DNA from: Balneola vulgaris DSM 17893
GTDB lineage: Bacteria; Bacteroidota; Rhodothermia; Balneolales; Balneolaceae
NCBI RefSeq assembly: GCF_000375465.1
Contig: NZ_AQXH01000001.1
Coordinates: forward strand, 1,015,212-1,079,211
Direction: 5' to 3'
Length of the DNA stretch: 64,000 bases
The translations under genes and the position numbers were made by a program. Position 1 is the stretch's first letter, and each line of letters begins with the position of its first letter. Shown in pieces: positions 17,001 to 23,445 of this stretch. Below the pieces are notes generated by a model that was not told the DNA's origin, searched no databases, and saw only the letters and a list, made by a program, of their open reading frames with translations.

Positions 17001-18875
17001 ACCCTTTGAATTCACAGTAAGAAAATTCTCTACTATTTGTTCTCCATCATCTTCATAAATTGTTTGATTTCCAGCTAAAGTAAATTCAGGGCCATCATTC
17101 ACTGGATTAACTGTAAGTGTGAAGCTATCCTGTACGGTTAAGCCTTCGCTGTCTTCAGCTTGTATAGTAAAATCTGCTATACCATTAGCATTAGATTGAA
17201 GAAGTATTACTAAAATATCTTGCGTATTGTCAACCGATGTAAATACTAATGATGGGTTAGAATTTGAAACTAATGTGTATATCAAATCTGCATCATTGTC
17301 TTCTGCATCACTAAATACATCGGTAAAATCTATAGGAGTTACGGAACTGTCTTCGTTTACAACGATATCTATCACGGCATTTGAGACTATAGGTGCTGTG
17401 TTCAAAATTGGCACCTCCACATAACTACTAGATGACGTACTACCTGTATTGGTTCCATCACTCGGTGTGATATCCACGCGTAGGAACTTCCCTGCATCGG
17501 CTGCAGCTACGCTGTAGCTTGTCCCCGTAGCACCTGCTATCAGTACCGCGTTGGTTCCCGCTCCATCATCGGCACGGTACCACTGAATACTTGTTCCTGA
17601 TTCTACATCTCCTTCGGTATCGTTGTAATCATAACTTACCGTGAGCACATCCCCTTCCGCAGGCGGTTGTGCAGGGTTCGAGGTATTACTCACTACTACA
17701 TTCGTTGCTGTTGGCGCAAAGTTTGCCGGACCAAAGCCTAGATTTCTCAACCCAGGATACCCATCCATCTGCCACGTCCCTGTAAAGTCCCAGCCCGTAA
17801 AGGTGCTTTGGGTCTGCATTTCGGTAGTGGTTTTTGCCGTACCCCCTGCACTACTGGCTTGGCCAGTGGTCATGGAATCCCAATAACTACTGTTGTAGGT
17901 GTTTCCTAGCGTCTCCAATGTGTAATCATCTTCAAACCCTACTAAGCCCCCTAGGTTCACCGCAGATACATCCCCACTTACCGCTCCAGTTGCATATGAA
18001 TTGGTTATGGTTACCCCTCCGAATACGGCCCCTACTAAACCTGCAACATCATCGTAGCCACTTACCGCTCCGGTTGCATAACTATCACTGATGGTTAGGG
18101 CAATACCGCCACCGGCACCTCCAACTAAACCACCCACTTGTGACCCAAATCCTGTCGACTCTGTAACACTCCCCGTTGCGTAACTCTCCGAAATACTCCC
18201 TCCATCCATATAACCAACTAATCCACCATAGTAGGCAAACCCACCGGTTCCCACTACTGTGGCCGACGACCAAGCATGGCTCAAATTCCCCGCAAATTGA
18301 TTCCCAATCACACCACCTACATTATCTCCACCAGTTACGGTACCTGTAACGAATACTGAGTCGATTACTGGAAGGGTGTCCATTTCGGGGTTCCCAACAA
18401 CCGTTCCACCTATCAGCCCACCAACATTCGTAAACCCGGTGATGTCTACATTCGCCAAGCCTACATTTTTAATAACCCCAAAGCTCCCCAAATATTTAAA
18501 TAACCCTACCCCTGCACTATCCGCTTGACTCATATACAACCCAAGTATAGTATGGCCACCTCCATCAAAGGTGCCTGTAAAAGCCACGGGCATAAAGGTA
18601 CTCGTGTCGTCATAGCCTATGGCGATCCAGCCAGCCCCCGCATTCCAGAAATCCCCCGAAGGATCTCCTGTGGCTGTACTTAAATCGAGGTTTCCCGTCA
18701 GGATAAAATGACTGTCGAGATAATTTCTAACGTTGTCAAGATCAGCCGCAGTTGCAACCTGATACGGATCAGCTTGCGTTCCCGAACCTCCCGAAAATTG
18801 AGCCAAGGCTGGATTCACACCAACCATGAGTAGTATAAATATCGTTTTATATATGAGTGTAATCGCCTTTTTCAT
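11010..18875 (-). CDS. Giant secreted multidomain surface protein, paralogue with duplicated propeller-like modules, 2621 aa
   Basis: The signal peptide (1-26), GLUG region and Ig-like segment (to ~490) are nearly identical to the 2776-aa protein. Several cadherin/Ig-like domains follow (~490-930), then a second GLUG-type region (~930-1248), a cadherin-like domain, five propeller-like units (~1350-1626), a cadherin-like domain, a second set of five units (~1737-2020) and another cadherin-like domain. One short DUF285 block (~2177-2330) and the T9SS type A sorting domain (NYPNPFNP) close the protein. The ATG at 18873-18875 overlaps the stop codon of the receiver gene (ATGA), so translation is probably coupled. 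An exported adhesin-like role is inferred from domain content only. Confidence 0.92.
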   Translation of the reverse strand: MKKAITLIYKTIFILLMVGVNPALAQFSGGSGTQADPYQVATAADLDNVRNYLDSHFILTGNLDLSTATGDPSGDFWNAGAGWIAIGYDDTSTFMPVAFTGTFDGGGHTILGLYMSQADSAGVGLFKYLGSFGVIKNVGLANVDITGFTNVGGLIGGTVVGNPEMDTLPVIDSVFVTGTVTGGDNVGGVIGNQFAGNLSHAWSSATVVGTGGFAYYGGLVGYMDGGSISESYATGSVTESTGFGSQVGGLVGGAGGGIALTISDSYATGAVSGYDDVAGLVGAVFGGVTITNSYATGAVSGDVSAVNLGGLVGFEDDYTLETLGNTYNSSYWDSMTTGQASSAGGTAKTTTEMQTQSTFTGWDFTGTWQMDGYPGLRNLGFGPANFAPTATNVVVSNTSNPAQPPAEGDVLTVSYDYNDTEGDVESGTSIQWYRADDGAGTNAVLIAGATGTSYSVAAADAGKFLRVDITPSDGTNTGSTSSSSYVEVPILNTAPIVSNAVIDIVVNEDSSVTPIDFTDVFSDAEDNDADLIYTLVSNSNPSLVFTSVDNTQDILVILLQSNANGIADFTIQAEDSEGLTVQDSFTLTVNPVNDGPEFTLAGNQTIYEDDGEQIVENFLTVNSKGGTDESAQNLSILINTNNDSVFTNLPTIDLSTGILSYTAAPDSNGVVTVSVTVSDDGGTANGGTDQTIETFEINISAVNDEPFAKINYPNPVVDNNSGQYVQDLFIAYFEPGPSNESGQKPLEYAVSTGDSSLFEVQPKIEITGTAPSGGYQYAGTLTFTPSPDTSGVAAITVQVIDDGGTENGGVNTYEMGFVITINQSNRAPVAENVQVVGYPKIGTQITATYDFTDADGDTESGSTFQWYRADDANGAGEVAIIDSTAKTYTPTSADNFKYLRLDVTPNDGMDAGATISSGYILASIFDGGIGTEAEPFLISTAIQLDSIRTLNDPMAGIKDHFKLTSDIDLDVAPYNQGEGWIPLTRGISIVFSGSLDGNNHTISGLFINNNIQEYVGLIGHHVGTVKDLKLTNVNVTVSNDNNVGAIGYVSGGIVSKVHVTGSVTSTSPSSNGVGGIAGALWNDGAITESSFDGTVTGPIVGGIAGNIESYGDENTFISKSYSIGSVSGERAGGIVGGVNDGGTISDSYSLSTVSGSNFEGGIIGYSVATQSHNYFAGTLSGVETNALWNSNGIETSSLTKSAMRDSISFANAGFDFTNTWAIMTGDTVSHPYLKDNPQTPVPGKVKANSAPIVSTPITDVTVDENAPNTVIDLSANFSDAETASGALAYTIVLNDNTTLVTASIVGNTLTLDYHTNQFGVANITVSASDGELSVDDSFIITVNEVNNAPVFGTPYDLTKAEYAGLEKEFALPTDTTDLPYDITFSADGTRMFVVDFSFIHEYKLSVANDVSTAAHSGFAEGVNTFELANQSHLGAMSFSSDGSQMFVMGGGNGSFISKLNLSVPFDISTAVFAGSEQGYYFNPDREAYTTDFEFNADGTKMFALTYNGNGQISTNENSVLEYNLGAAYDVSTAVLADSFSVATQIINPKNLALNKDGSKMFVSTSDSIIVEYSLSTPYSLSSSVYKASHEKTNSSFLLHEAIAFNGNGTKMFLLDLGTFSVIEYNMGTPEKVSFAENESGTVIDVQATNGDGGATDIGITYSIIGGLDATAFTINSVSGELSFNAIPDFENPSDSDSDNVYEVTVQADDGEVSNNTTSITLTVTVTDVEENNAPIFATSYDVSTAVYAGDEEKFDVSAQDVNPLSLEFSNDGMKMFVLGYDNAVVEYELGVAYDVSTAVYSGIEEEFNFDAQEVTTHDFTFNTDGTKMYVIGVANDKVIEYNLSSAFDVSTAVHAAGEGYSVGVEFTRPYGLTFNSQGTKMYVLGSNETTEELLIVEYVLGMAFDVSTVTQSGTRNHFSLLSELISPKDLIFNGDGTKLFVLENSGISTDGYTLDGSVVEYSLGTAYDLSTVVYAGDDQTINVNNQESAPYGIEFNADGSKMYIIGFTDSVLEYNLASGTPTLVNFAENTTGTVIDIQATDGEGGAADVGLTYSIVGGADGDLFAINSSTGALTFKAAPDFENPSDVDADNMYEVTVQADDGQSSNNTASITLTVTVTDVEESKFFIADNGVTIIAKPGTQVGESETLMYDLDKDGVAEEVTFTLRDRQGIIALLDENENNPELARTVTTGITDMSSLFDYRENFNQNIGSWDVSSVTNMSRMFVWSNFDQDISNWNVSNVTTTYAMFGFATRFNQDLRNWDLSSTINTELMFSNAWSFNNGFSPGAAKRNNKGGTNTTTLNWDVSNVTNMASMFQGAKSFNQDISSWDISSVQYFDNAPDTSSTQAKVNSSAPDSISGFLVGSGMSSDNVSKMFVGWKDKVNTAVQSINIGSIELNTEGATALRALRESSNIVVSWGGEEGVDDEPIFSPLPEPFEILTEDTRILQLWDYVSDASTPDNALNFSFSVVSDSLQTIGFDTNSGELAITAPAYADTFFVAIQVANIDNIVALDTVEVHSSPMFTSSEDMVVDIPTEFDLMQNYPNPFNPSTVIRFGVPQAGEVRLEVFDLLGRKVATLLNNERRSAGWHQVTFDASNLSSGIYIYRIATGNYVKSHRMTLIK
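11095..11954. repeat. 860-bp direct repeat, copy B
   Basis: Partner of 2224-3083: same length, no net indel. Recombination between the copies would delete 8871 bp and fuse the two giant genes. Confidence 0.9.
12815..13665 (-). repeat. Second set of five propeller-like units in the 2621-aa gene
   Basis: Five units follow the same pattern as 7570-8375 (DVSTAVY..., FNxDGTKMYVIG..., VxEYxL), with more divergence between units. The set is followed by the same type of cadherin-like domain (GTVIDIQATDGEGGAAD). Confidence 0.8.
13995..14825 (-). repeat. First set of five propeller-like units in the 2621-aa gene
   Basis: Five diverged units (FSADGTRMFVVD, FSSDGSQMFVMG, FNADGTKMFAL, LNKDGSKMFVS, FNGNGTKMFLL), again followed by a cadherin-like domain. 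All three sets in the window contain exactly five units. Confidence 0.8.
17410..18875. repeat. 1466-bp direct repeat, copy B
   Basis: Partner of 9004-10469. The 13-bp string upstream of the start (18884-18896 here) lies inside the last codons of the receiver gene, so the duplicated cassette abuts that gene directly. Confidence 0.9.
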
Positions 18876-19246
18876 CGCAATTGGTATTTGGTTATTAGCA
18901 TATGTAATATGGGAACTAGTTCACGCAAATTATCTTTACAGATATAGCCTTGAACCTGTAGTTCTTTAGCTCTCTTTTTATATAGAGGGGAGTTATGACT
19001 TGATACAATGACTACTTTTGCCTCCGAATCTATTTTCATTAGATGTATAGTAGCATCAAACCCCGACATTGCACCTAATTCTATATCCATAAGAACGAAA
19101 TCTGGTTTAAACTGTGGATATATTGAAATAGCCTCTTCAGCACTTCCACATTCTCTCACAACCAACTCATTGCTGATAATTGTTTCAATATATTGCCTCA
19201 GTAATCGTCGTATCTCACCATGGTCGTCTACAATTAGAACGTTCAT
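18872..19246 (-). CDS. Stand-alone CheY-like receiver (response regulator) protein, 124 aa
   Basis: A complete receiver domain without an output domain. The acidic pocket D7/D8, phospho-acceptor D54 (LMDIE), S82 (VVIVSS) and K104 (GYICKDN) are all in place. Such proteins relay phosphate or bind a partner protein. The stop codon overlaps the start of the 2621-aa surface protein gene (ATGA), an unusual pairing that suggests co-expression. Its last codons coincide with the conserved 13-bp leader string of the duplicated surface-gene cassette. The start at 19246 follows an AAAGGAAT-like ribosome-binding sequence. The cognate kinase is probably the propeller kinase at 20020-23034, but this is inferred from position only. 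Confidence 0.9.
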   Translation of the reverse strand: MNVLIVDDHGEIRRLLRQYIETIISNELVVRECGSAEEAISIYPQFKPDFVLMDIELGAMSGFDATIHLMKIDSEAKVVIVSSHNSPLYKKRAKELQVQGYICKDNLRELVPILHMLITKYQLR

Positions 19247-19313
19247 GTATTCCTTTCAACTGGTTCTAGCTATAGAGCTAACCACTTTGTTCACATTTTC
19301 CGAAAAATGAGTG

Positions 19314-19334
19314 TATAGATTTCGATAATCTATA
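19314..19334. promoter_or_regulatory. 8-bp-arm inverted repeat between the two response regulator genes
   Basis: TATAGATT-TCGAT-AATCTATA is a perfect inverted repeat with a 5-bp centre. Its right end overlaps the second copy of dyad site 3. It could be an operator or a small leader hairpin. Confidence 0.4.
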
Positions 19335-19372
19335 GAGAGAACTACCTATTCTTCTAGGTACAACTACCTATA
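19331..19372 (-). promoter_or_regulatory. Operator-like tandem dyad, site 3 (upstream of the receiver/2621-aa gene unit)
   Basis: TCTAGGTACAACTACCTATA (19353-19372) matches site 2 at 18 of 20 positions. A second copy, TATAGAGAGAACTACCTATT (19331-19350), matches at 15 of 20 and is again 22 bp away. It lies about 85-125 bp upstream of the receiver start and just downstream of the LuxR-type regulator gene. Confidence 0.6.
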
Positions 19373-19384
19373 TAAATGGTAAGG

Positions 19385-20035
19385 CTACCATCTTTTCTCA
19401 TGATTAAGTGCATATTTTAGAAGGGCATGTGCTCCACTTAATCCCAGTTTATTACAAATGTTATTACGATGATTTTGAACCGTTTTAATACTCACGTTGA
19501 AGTAATCTGCAATTTCTTGGCTGGTTTTCATTAAGGTAAGCTGTTTCATGATTTTCCGCTCAGTCTCTGTTAACAAGTCAATACCATATTTATCCGTTGC
19601 TTCAGGAGCAAGCCTTGAATTACGGCGAAGTAAATATTCAGAAATAACGGGGCTTAAATAGTATTTACCCTCAGCAACAGTTCTTACGCAGTTAGCTATT
19701 TCTGATACGGTATTTTCTTTGAGCACAAATCCCTTTACCCCAATATCCATGGCCTTATTGAATACTGTTTCATCATTGTACATGGTTAAAAAAATTATAT
19801 CTACAGATAGAGACTCATAGTGCGCTTGTTTAGCTACGTCAATACCCGTTTTTAAGGGCATTTCTATATCTAGTATTGCAATTTCTGGCTTTTGCTCTCT
19901 TATAAGCTCTAAGGCCTCCTCCCCATTAGTTGCTTCTATAACTTCAAAATCATCCTCTAAGTCAAATACTTGCTTAAGTCCATTAAGCATTAGTGGGTGA
20001 TCGTCTGCAATCAATAATTTTATTTTTCTACCCAT
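19385..20035 (-). CDS. NarL/LuxR-type response regulator, 216 aa
   Basis: An N-terminal receiver domain has D11/D12, phospho-acceptor D56 (AILDIEMP), T84 and K106 (GFVLKEN). The C-terminal LuxR-type helix-turn-helix (~155-212) shows LTETERKIMKQL and SIKTVQNHRNNICNKL. Proteins of this family dimerise on dyad sites of about 20 bp. Its start overlaps the 3' end of the propeller kinase gene by 16 bp, so the two form an operon and very likely a cognate pair. It is the best candidate to bind the 20-bp dyads found upstream of the three surface-protein units, one of them just past its own stop codon; that link is inference. Confidence 0.93.
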   Translation of the reverse strand: MGRKIKLLIADDHPLMLNGLKQVFDLEDDFEVIEATNGEEALELIREQKPEIAILDIEMPLKTGIDVAKQAHYESLSVDIIFLTMYNDETVFNKAMDIGVKGFVLKENTVSEIANCVRTVAEGKYYLSPVISEYLLRRNSRLAPEATDKYGIDLLTETERKIMKQLTLMKTSQEIADYFNVSIKTVQNHRNNICNKLGLSGAHALLKYALNHEKRW

Positions 20036-23034
20036 GAGTTAATTGGCACTCTAAAAGAGAGTGATGTTCCTATATGATTTGTATTAATTTTAAATACCCC
20101 ACCTAATGATTCAACTCGTTCAATCATTCCCGTAAGTCCTAAGCCTTCTTTGTGCTCCCTTTTATCTGGATTGAACCCTGACCCATTATCTATGATGGTG
20201 GTGGAAATTTCTGAGTTTTCTATTTTGACAAATATTTCAGCTTGTGTAGCTGAGGAGTGCTTTAAAATATTATTAATGGCCTCCTGAATAACACGATAAA
20301 AATTGATTTCTTTTTCTGATTCTATAGTATTGTCTATATCGTCAATTTCAACAATCCAGTCTATATCAGAAGTCTGTCTCACATTGTCGCATAAATTCAT
20401 AATAGCTTCGGTGAGGCCGAATCGTTCAAGATGAACAGGTCGCAAACCATGTGAAATGGTACGAACATCTGATATTGAACTTTGTGCACTATCAACGATA
20501 TCGTTCAGTTGCTCTTGAAGAGCCATTGGGTTGTCTAGATAATTTTTAGCCAACTCTGCCCTATTTTTAATTACAAGGATCTGCTGACCTAAACTGTCAT
20601 GTAACTCGTTTGCAATACGCCTTCTTTCCTGTTCTTCAGATTCTATGAGTTGTTCTGAAAATCGCTTCTGTCTTTCATTTTCTGATTTTAGCTGCTGAAC
20701 TTTTCTATAGTACATGCTCACTATTACCATCACACCGGTAATAATGCTAAAAAAGTAAAACCAACCCGTTTGCCAAAAAGGAGGCACTACTGTTATTCTG
20801 AAGGATGCTCCCTCATCATTCCATACTCCACTGCTATTAGCTGCAACAACTTGAAAGGTATAATCGCCAGGAGGAATTTTTGTATACAAAGCCGAACGTA
20901 CACTCCCTACATCAATCCAATTCTCATGTAGGCCTGCCAAGCGATATCGAAATTTCACTTTATCAGGATCTGTGAAATTAATAGCCGTGTATTTGATTTC
21001 AAGAAAGGTATCATTGTATGAAAGTTCTACCTTTTCTGGTGATGAGAGTTCAAATTCACTTCCAGTAATCTTTTCAATATAAATGGTAGGTGTTGCATTC
21101 TTATCACTCACTTGCTCTGTTGTAACCACTGCCACACCACTCACTGTTGGGAAGTAGATATTACCCACGGAATCTTTAATTGCACTAGGCTGAAAACCAC
21201 CATTTGTTTCAGCTGAATTCATTCCATCGCCTGTGCCATATGAATACGAAGAAACTTCTTTGATTTGACCTTTTGCGAAATCATTTAGCTCATTTCTTGA
21301 AACTCTAAAAATTCCTCTGTTACTACCAATCCAGAAATTTTCATTCTTATCTACCACAATATGGGATACAACATTATCAAATAAACCATCCTTACTACCA
21401 ATGTTTAGCAGCTTATCCCCCTCCATTCTGAATATTCCATTCCCATATGAACCAAACCAAAATATTCCCTCATTGTCTTCATATATAGCTCGTATATAAG
21501 GCTCATCTTTTTCATTTAAATATCCTTCTGCAGATACCAAAGAAACATTTACCGCTGTACTGTCAGCTATTTTGTACACCCCCGTAACGGTGCCCGCCCA
21601 AATAGCTCCACGAGTATCTTCAAAAATCACTCGTGTCTCAGGCACATCAGAGCCATCTGCTTTTTTGTATGAACTAAAGCCTGACTCGTCGTTGTACTTA
21701 AAAATACCGTTACTGCATCCTATCCAGATATTGCCTTGTCTATCTTCATAGAGCGCAAAAATATTGTCTCCTTCAAATCCATCCGAGAGATCAAACCTTT
21801 TACCCTCTTCATGTAAAGAGTTCGACATATACAAGCCTTCTGAACTAAACCAAACTCTATCTTTTGAATCTTGAAAAACTGACCAAACACAATTATTTGG
21901 AAGAAAATCATTACTAGCTGGGTAATCAACTACACCATTTTTTGAGACAAAATAACCTCCACAGTTTGTCCCAAATACTAAACTGCCATCATTCAATTTT
22001 GTAAGTGAAAGCATTCGTTGATTGGTTAAGCCATTATTCTCATCAATCATGGATATTTTGGTTTTTTTAAACCGGAACACCCCTTTGGCAACCGAACCAA
22101 ACCACAGATTACCCTCGTTATCTTCAAATATAAATCGAATTTGAAATCCTAATCCCTCACTCTTACCAGGTATCTTAAATGGCTTGAAATGAGAACCGTC
22201 ATTAATAAAGACTTCTTTATTGGAATATGCCCATAATCTATCATTGCGATCTAAATAAAGCCCTATTAGATCATTCACACTTAACCTCGAGTTCTGTTCA
22301 GGTAGCTTAATTTTATTCCCTTCTAATTTCAGAATTCCATTATTGGACGTTCCGATAAAAATTGACCCAGGCTTTTTTGGGTCTTCAACCATTTTTACAA
22401 TATGGGAATTAACATCATTGCTTAGATCGACAATTTTATACAGCCTATCTTTGTAGCTCTTTACAATTGTTTTACCCAGAAAGAGATGAACCCCTGAAGT
22501 ATCATTAGACATTTGTTCCAAGATGGTCTCATCCGCCTGCCAAAGAGTTTGGCGTTCAAATCGATTATTTTTCAGTAGATAAAAACTCTCATTTAACGCT
22601 CCCCAAATTCTTCCATCTTTATCTTCACTTATCCATCCCGCAGATATTGAGGTTGTTCTATTCTCTATAGTATATGAAGTTGCTTTGCCTTTCGACAAAC
22701 GTACTACCCCTTGCTCTGAAGCTCCCCATATATTTTTATTACTATCTTCAAATATACTTACTACGCGATCGTACTCGAGCCCTTCCGTATTCGATCGGTT
22801 GAAAGTTTTGAATTGATGGCCGTCAAATCGAACTAATCCACCAAATGTAGCTAGCCATATATAACCATCACTCGTTTGAATGATATCATTAATGGTACTT
22901 TGAGGTAACCCTTCGGCCAAACCGAATTGCGTAACGACATAATTCTCTACTGCTACTTCTTGGGCAAAAGTAGATGAACATATGAGTAGATGAATACCAA
23001 TAAATAAAAGCCGCCTTAAAGTCCTTTTTGCCAT
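20020..23034 (-). CDS. Propeller/Y_Y_Y-domain sensor histidine kinase, 1004 aa
   Basis: Signal peptide at residues 1-24. A long periplasmic sensor region of two-component-regulator propeller repeats follows (IWLATFGGLVRFDG, LWFGSVAKGVFRF, IWIGCSNGIFKY, IWAGTVTGVYKI, FWIGSNRGIFRV). Then come a Y_Y_Y domain (~665-735), one membrane segment (~752-775), a coiled coil, and a HisKA_3 dimerisation domain with phospho-acceptor H812 (NELHDSLGQQ). The HATPase domain has an N-box (EAINNILKH) and G-boxes (DNGSGF, GLGLTGM). HisKA_3 kinases pair with NarL-type regulators, which matches the overlapping downstream gene. In related Bacteroidota proteins the sensor region detects extracellular ligands, often carbohydrates; the ligand here is unknown. 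Confidence 0.93.
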   Translation of the reverse strand: MAKRTLRRLLFIGIHLLICSSTFAQEVAVENYVVTQFGLAEGLPQSTINDIIQTSDGYIWLATFGGLVRFDGHQFKTFNRSNTEGLEYDRVVSIFEDSNKNIWGASEQGVVRLSKGKATSYTIENRTTSISAGWISEDKDGRIWGALNESFYLLKNNRFERQTLWQADETILEQMSNDTSGVHLFLGKTIVKSYKDRLYKIVDLSNDVNSHIVKMVEDPKKPGSIFIGTSNNGILKLEGNKIKLPEQNSRLSVNDLIGLYLDRNDRLWAYSNKEVFINDGSHFKPFKIPGKSEGLGFQIRFIFEDNEGNLWFGSVAKGVFRFKKTKISMIDENNGLTNQRMLSLTKLNDGSLVFGTNCGGYFVSKNGVVDYPASNDFLPNNCVWSVFQDSKDRVWFSSEGLYMSNSLHEEGKRFDLSDGFEGDNIFALYEDRQGNIWIGCSNGIFKYNDESGFSSYKKADGSDVPETRVIFEDTRGAIWAGTVTGVYKIADSTAVNVSLVSAEGYLNEKDEPYIRAIYEDNEGIFWFGSYGNGIFRMEGDKLLNIGSKDGLFDNVVSHIVVDKNENFWIGSNRGIFRVSRNELNDFAKGQIKEVSSYSYGTGDGMNSAETNGGFQPSAIKDSVGNIYFPTVSGVAVVTTEQVSDKNATPTIYIEKITGSEFELSSPEKVELSYNDTFLEIKYTAINFTDPDKVKFRYRLAGLHENWIDVGSVRSALYTKIPPGDYTFQVVAANSSGVWNDEGASFRITVVPPFWQTGWFYFFSIITGVMVIVSMYYRKVQQLKSENERQKRFSEQLIESEEQERRRIANELHDSLGQQILVIKNRAELAKNYLDNPMALQEQLNDIVDSAQSSISDVRTISHGLRPVHLERFGLTEAIMNLCDNVRQTSDIDWIVEIDDIDNTIESEKEINFYRVIQEAINNILKHSSATQAEIFVKIENSEISTTIIDNGSGFNPDKREHKEGLGLTGMIERVESLGGVFKINTNHIGTSLSFRVPINSWVEK

Positions 23035-23124
23035 CCCACGTATTGAATAACGACAAAAATAACGAGGGAATATTGAAAAGCAAATTATTGATAAAGAAGT
23101 GCCAATATTTATGTTTTATTTTAC

Positions 23125-23149
23125 ACTTGTATGGTAAAGCTATACAAGT
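23125..23149. promoter_or_regulatory. Inverted repeat about 90 bp upstream of the propeller kinase
   Basis: ACTTGTAT-N9-ATACAAGT is a perfect 8-bp-arm dyad, plausible as an operator for the kinase/regulator operon. Its ACTTGTA half resembles the centre of the 20-bp dyads at the surface genes, but the outer bases do not match. Confidence 0.35.
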
Positions 23150-23294
23150 CAAGGCTGTTTCGTTTAGCCTACAGTAGTATTAATTCTTTCCCTTTCCAGT
23201 TGTTTTATCTAGGGTGATTACATCAATCATTAAATATCTATCTGCGGTCGATATGACAAAGAGATAAAAACCACCTGTTTTGTCACTTACCCTC

Positions 23295-23346
23295 GTTCCC
23301 AACGTCCTCATTGGAAACACTCTCTAAAGCTCCAGCTTCGCTTTTA
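23295..23346. repeat. Degenerate REP-like palindromic element
   Basis: GTTCCCAA-N8-TTGGAAAC is followed by AAGC-TCCA-GCTT and a TAGCG-rich stem. The layout resembles REP-type palindromes (GTTCCCAxGCTCxAGCxTGGGAAC) found in many bacterial genomes. There is only one copy in the window, so the call is tentative. Confidence 0.3.
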
Positions 23347-23381
23347 GCGATGCTATACAAGCCACCCTACAACGTGGCCAT

Positions 23382-23415
23382 AAAAAAAGCCCCGACCATA
23401 AACATGATCGAGGCT
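23382..23415 (-). terminator. Rho-independent terminator of the groES-groEL operon
   Basis: The stem AGCCCCGA/TCGAGGCT (one mismatch) is followed on the minus strand by a U run (A run 23382-23388 on plus). It lies 30 bp past the groEL stop. Confidence 0.75.
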
Positions 23416-23445
23416 ATACTCTTTAGAGTGAATATAGGGGATGAA

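Larger units (their letters stand above)
23035..23445. other. 411-bp non-coding region between the propeller kinase and groEL
   Basis: Upstream region of the propeller kinase. It contains a perfect 8-bp inverted repeat with a 9-bp spacer (ACTTGTAT/ATACAAGT, 23125-23149), a REP-like pair of inverted repeats (23295-23346), a small GCCAC/GTGGC hairpin (23361-23378) and the groEL terminator (23382-23415). I see no gene. Confidence 0.6.
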
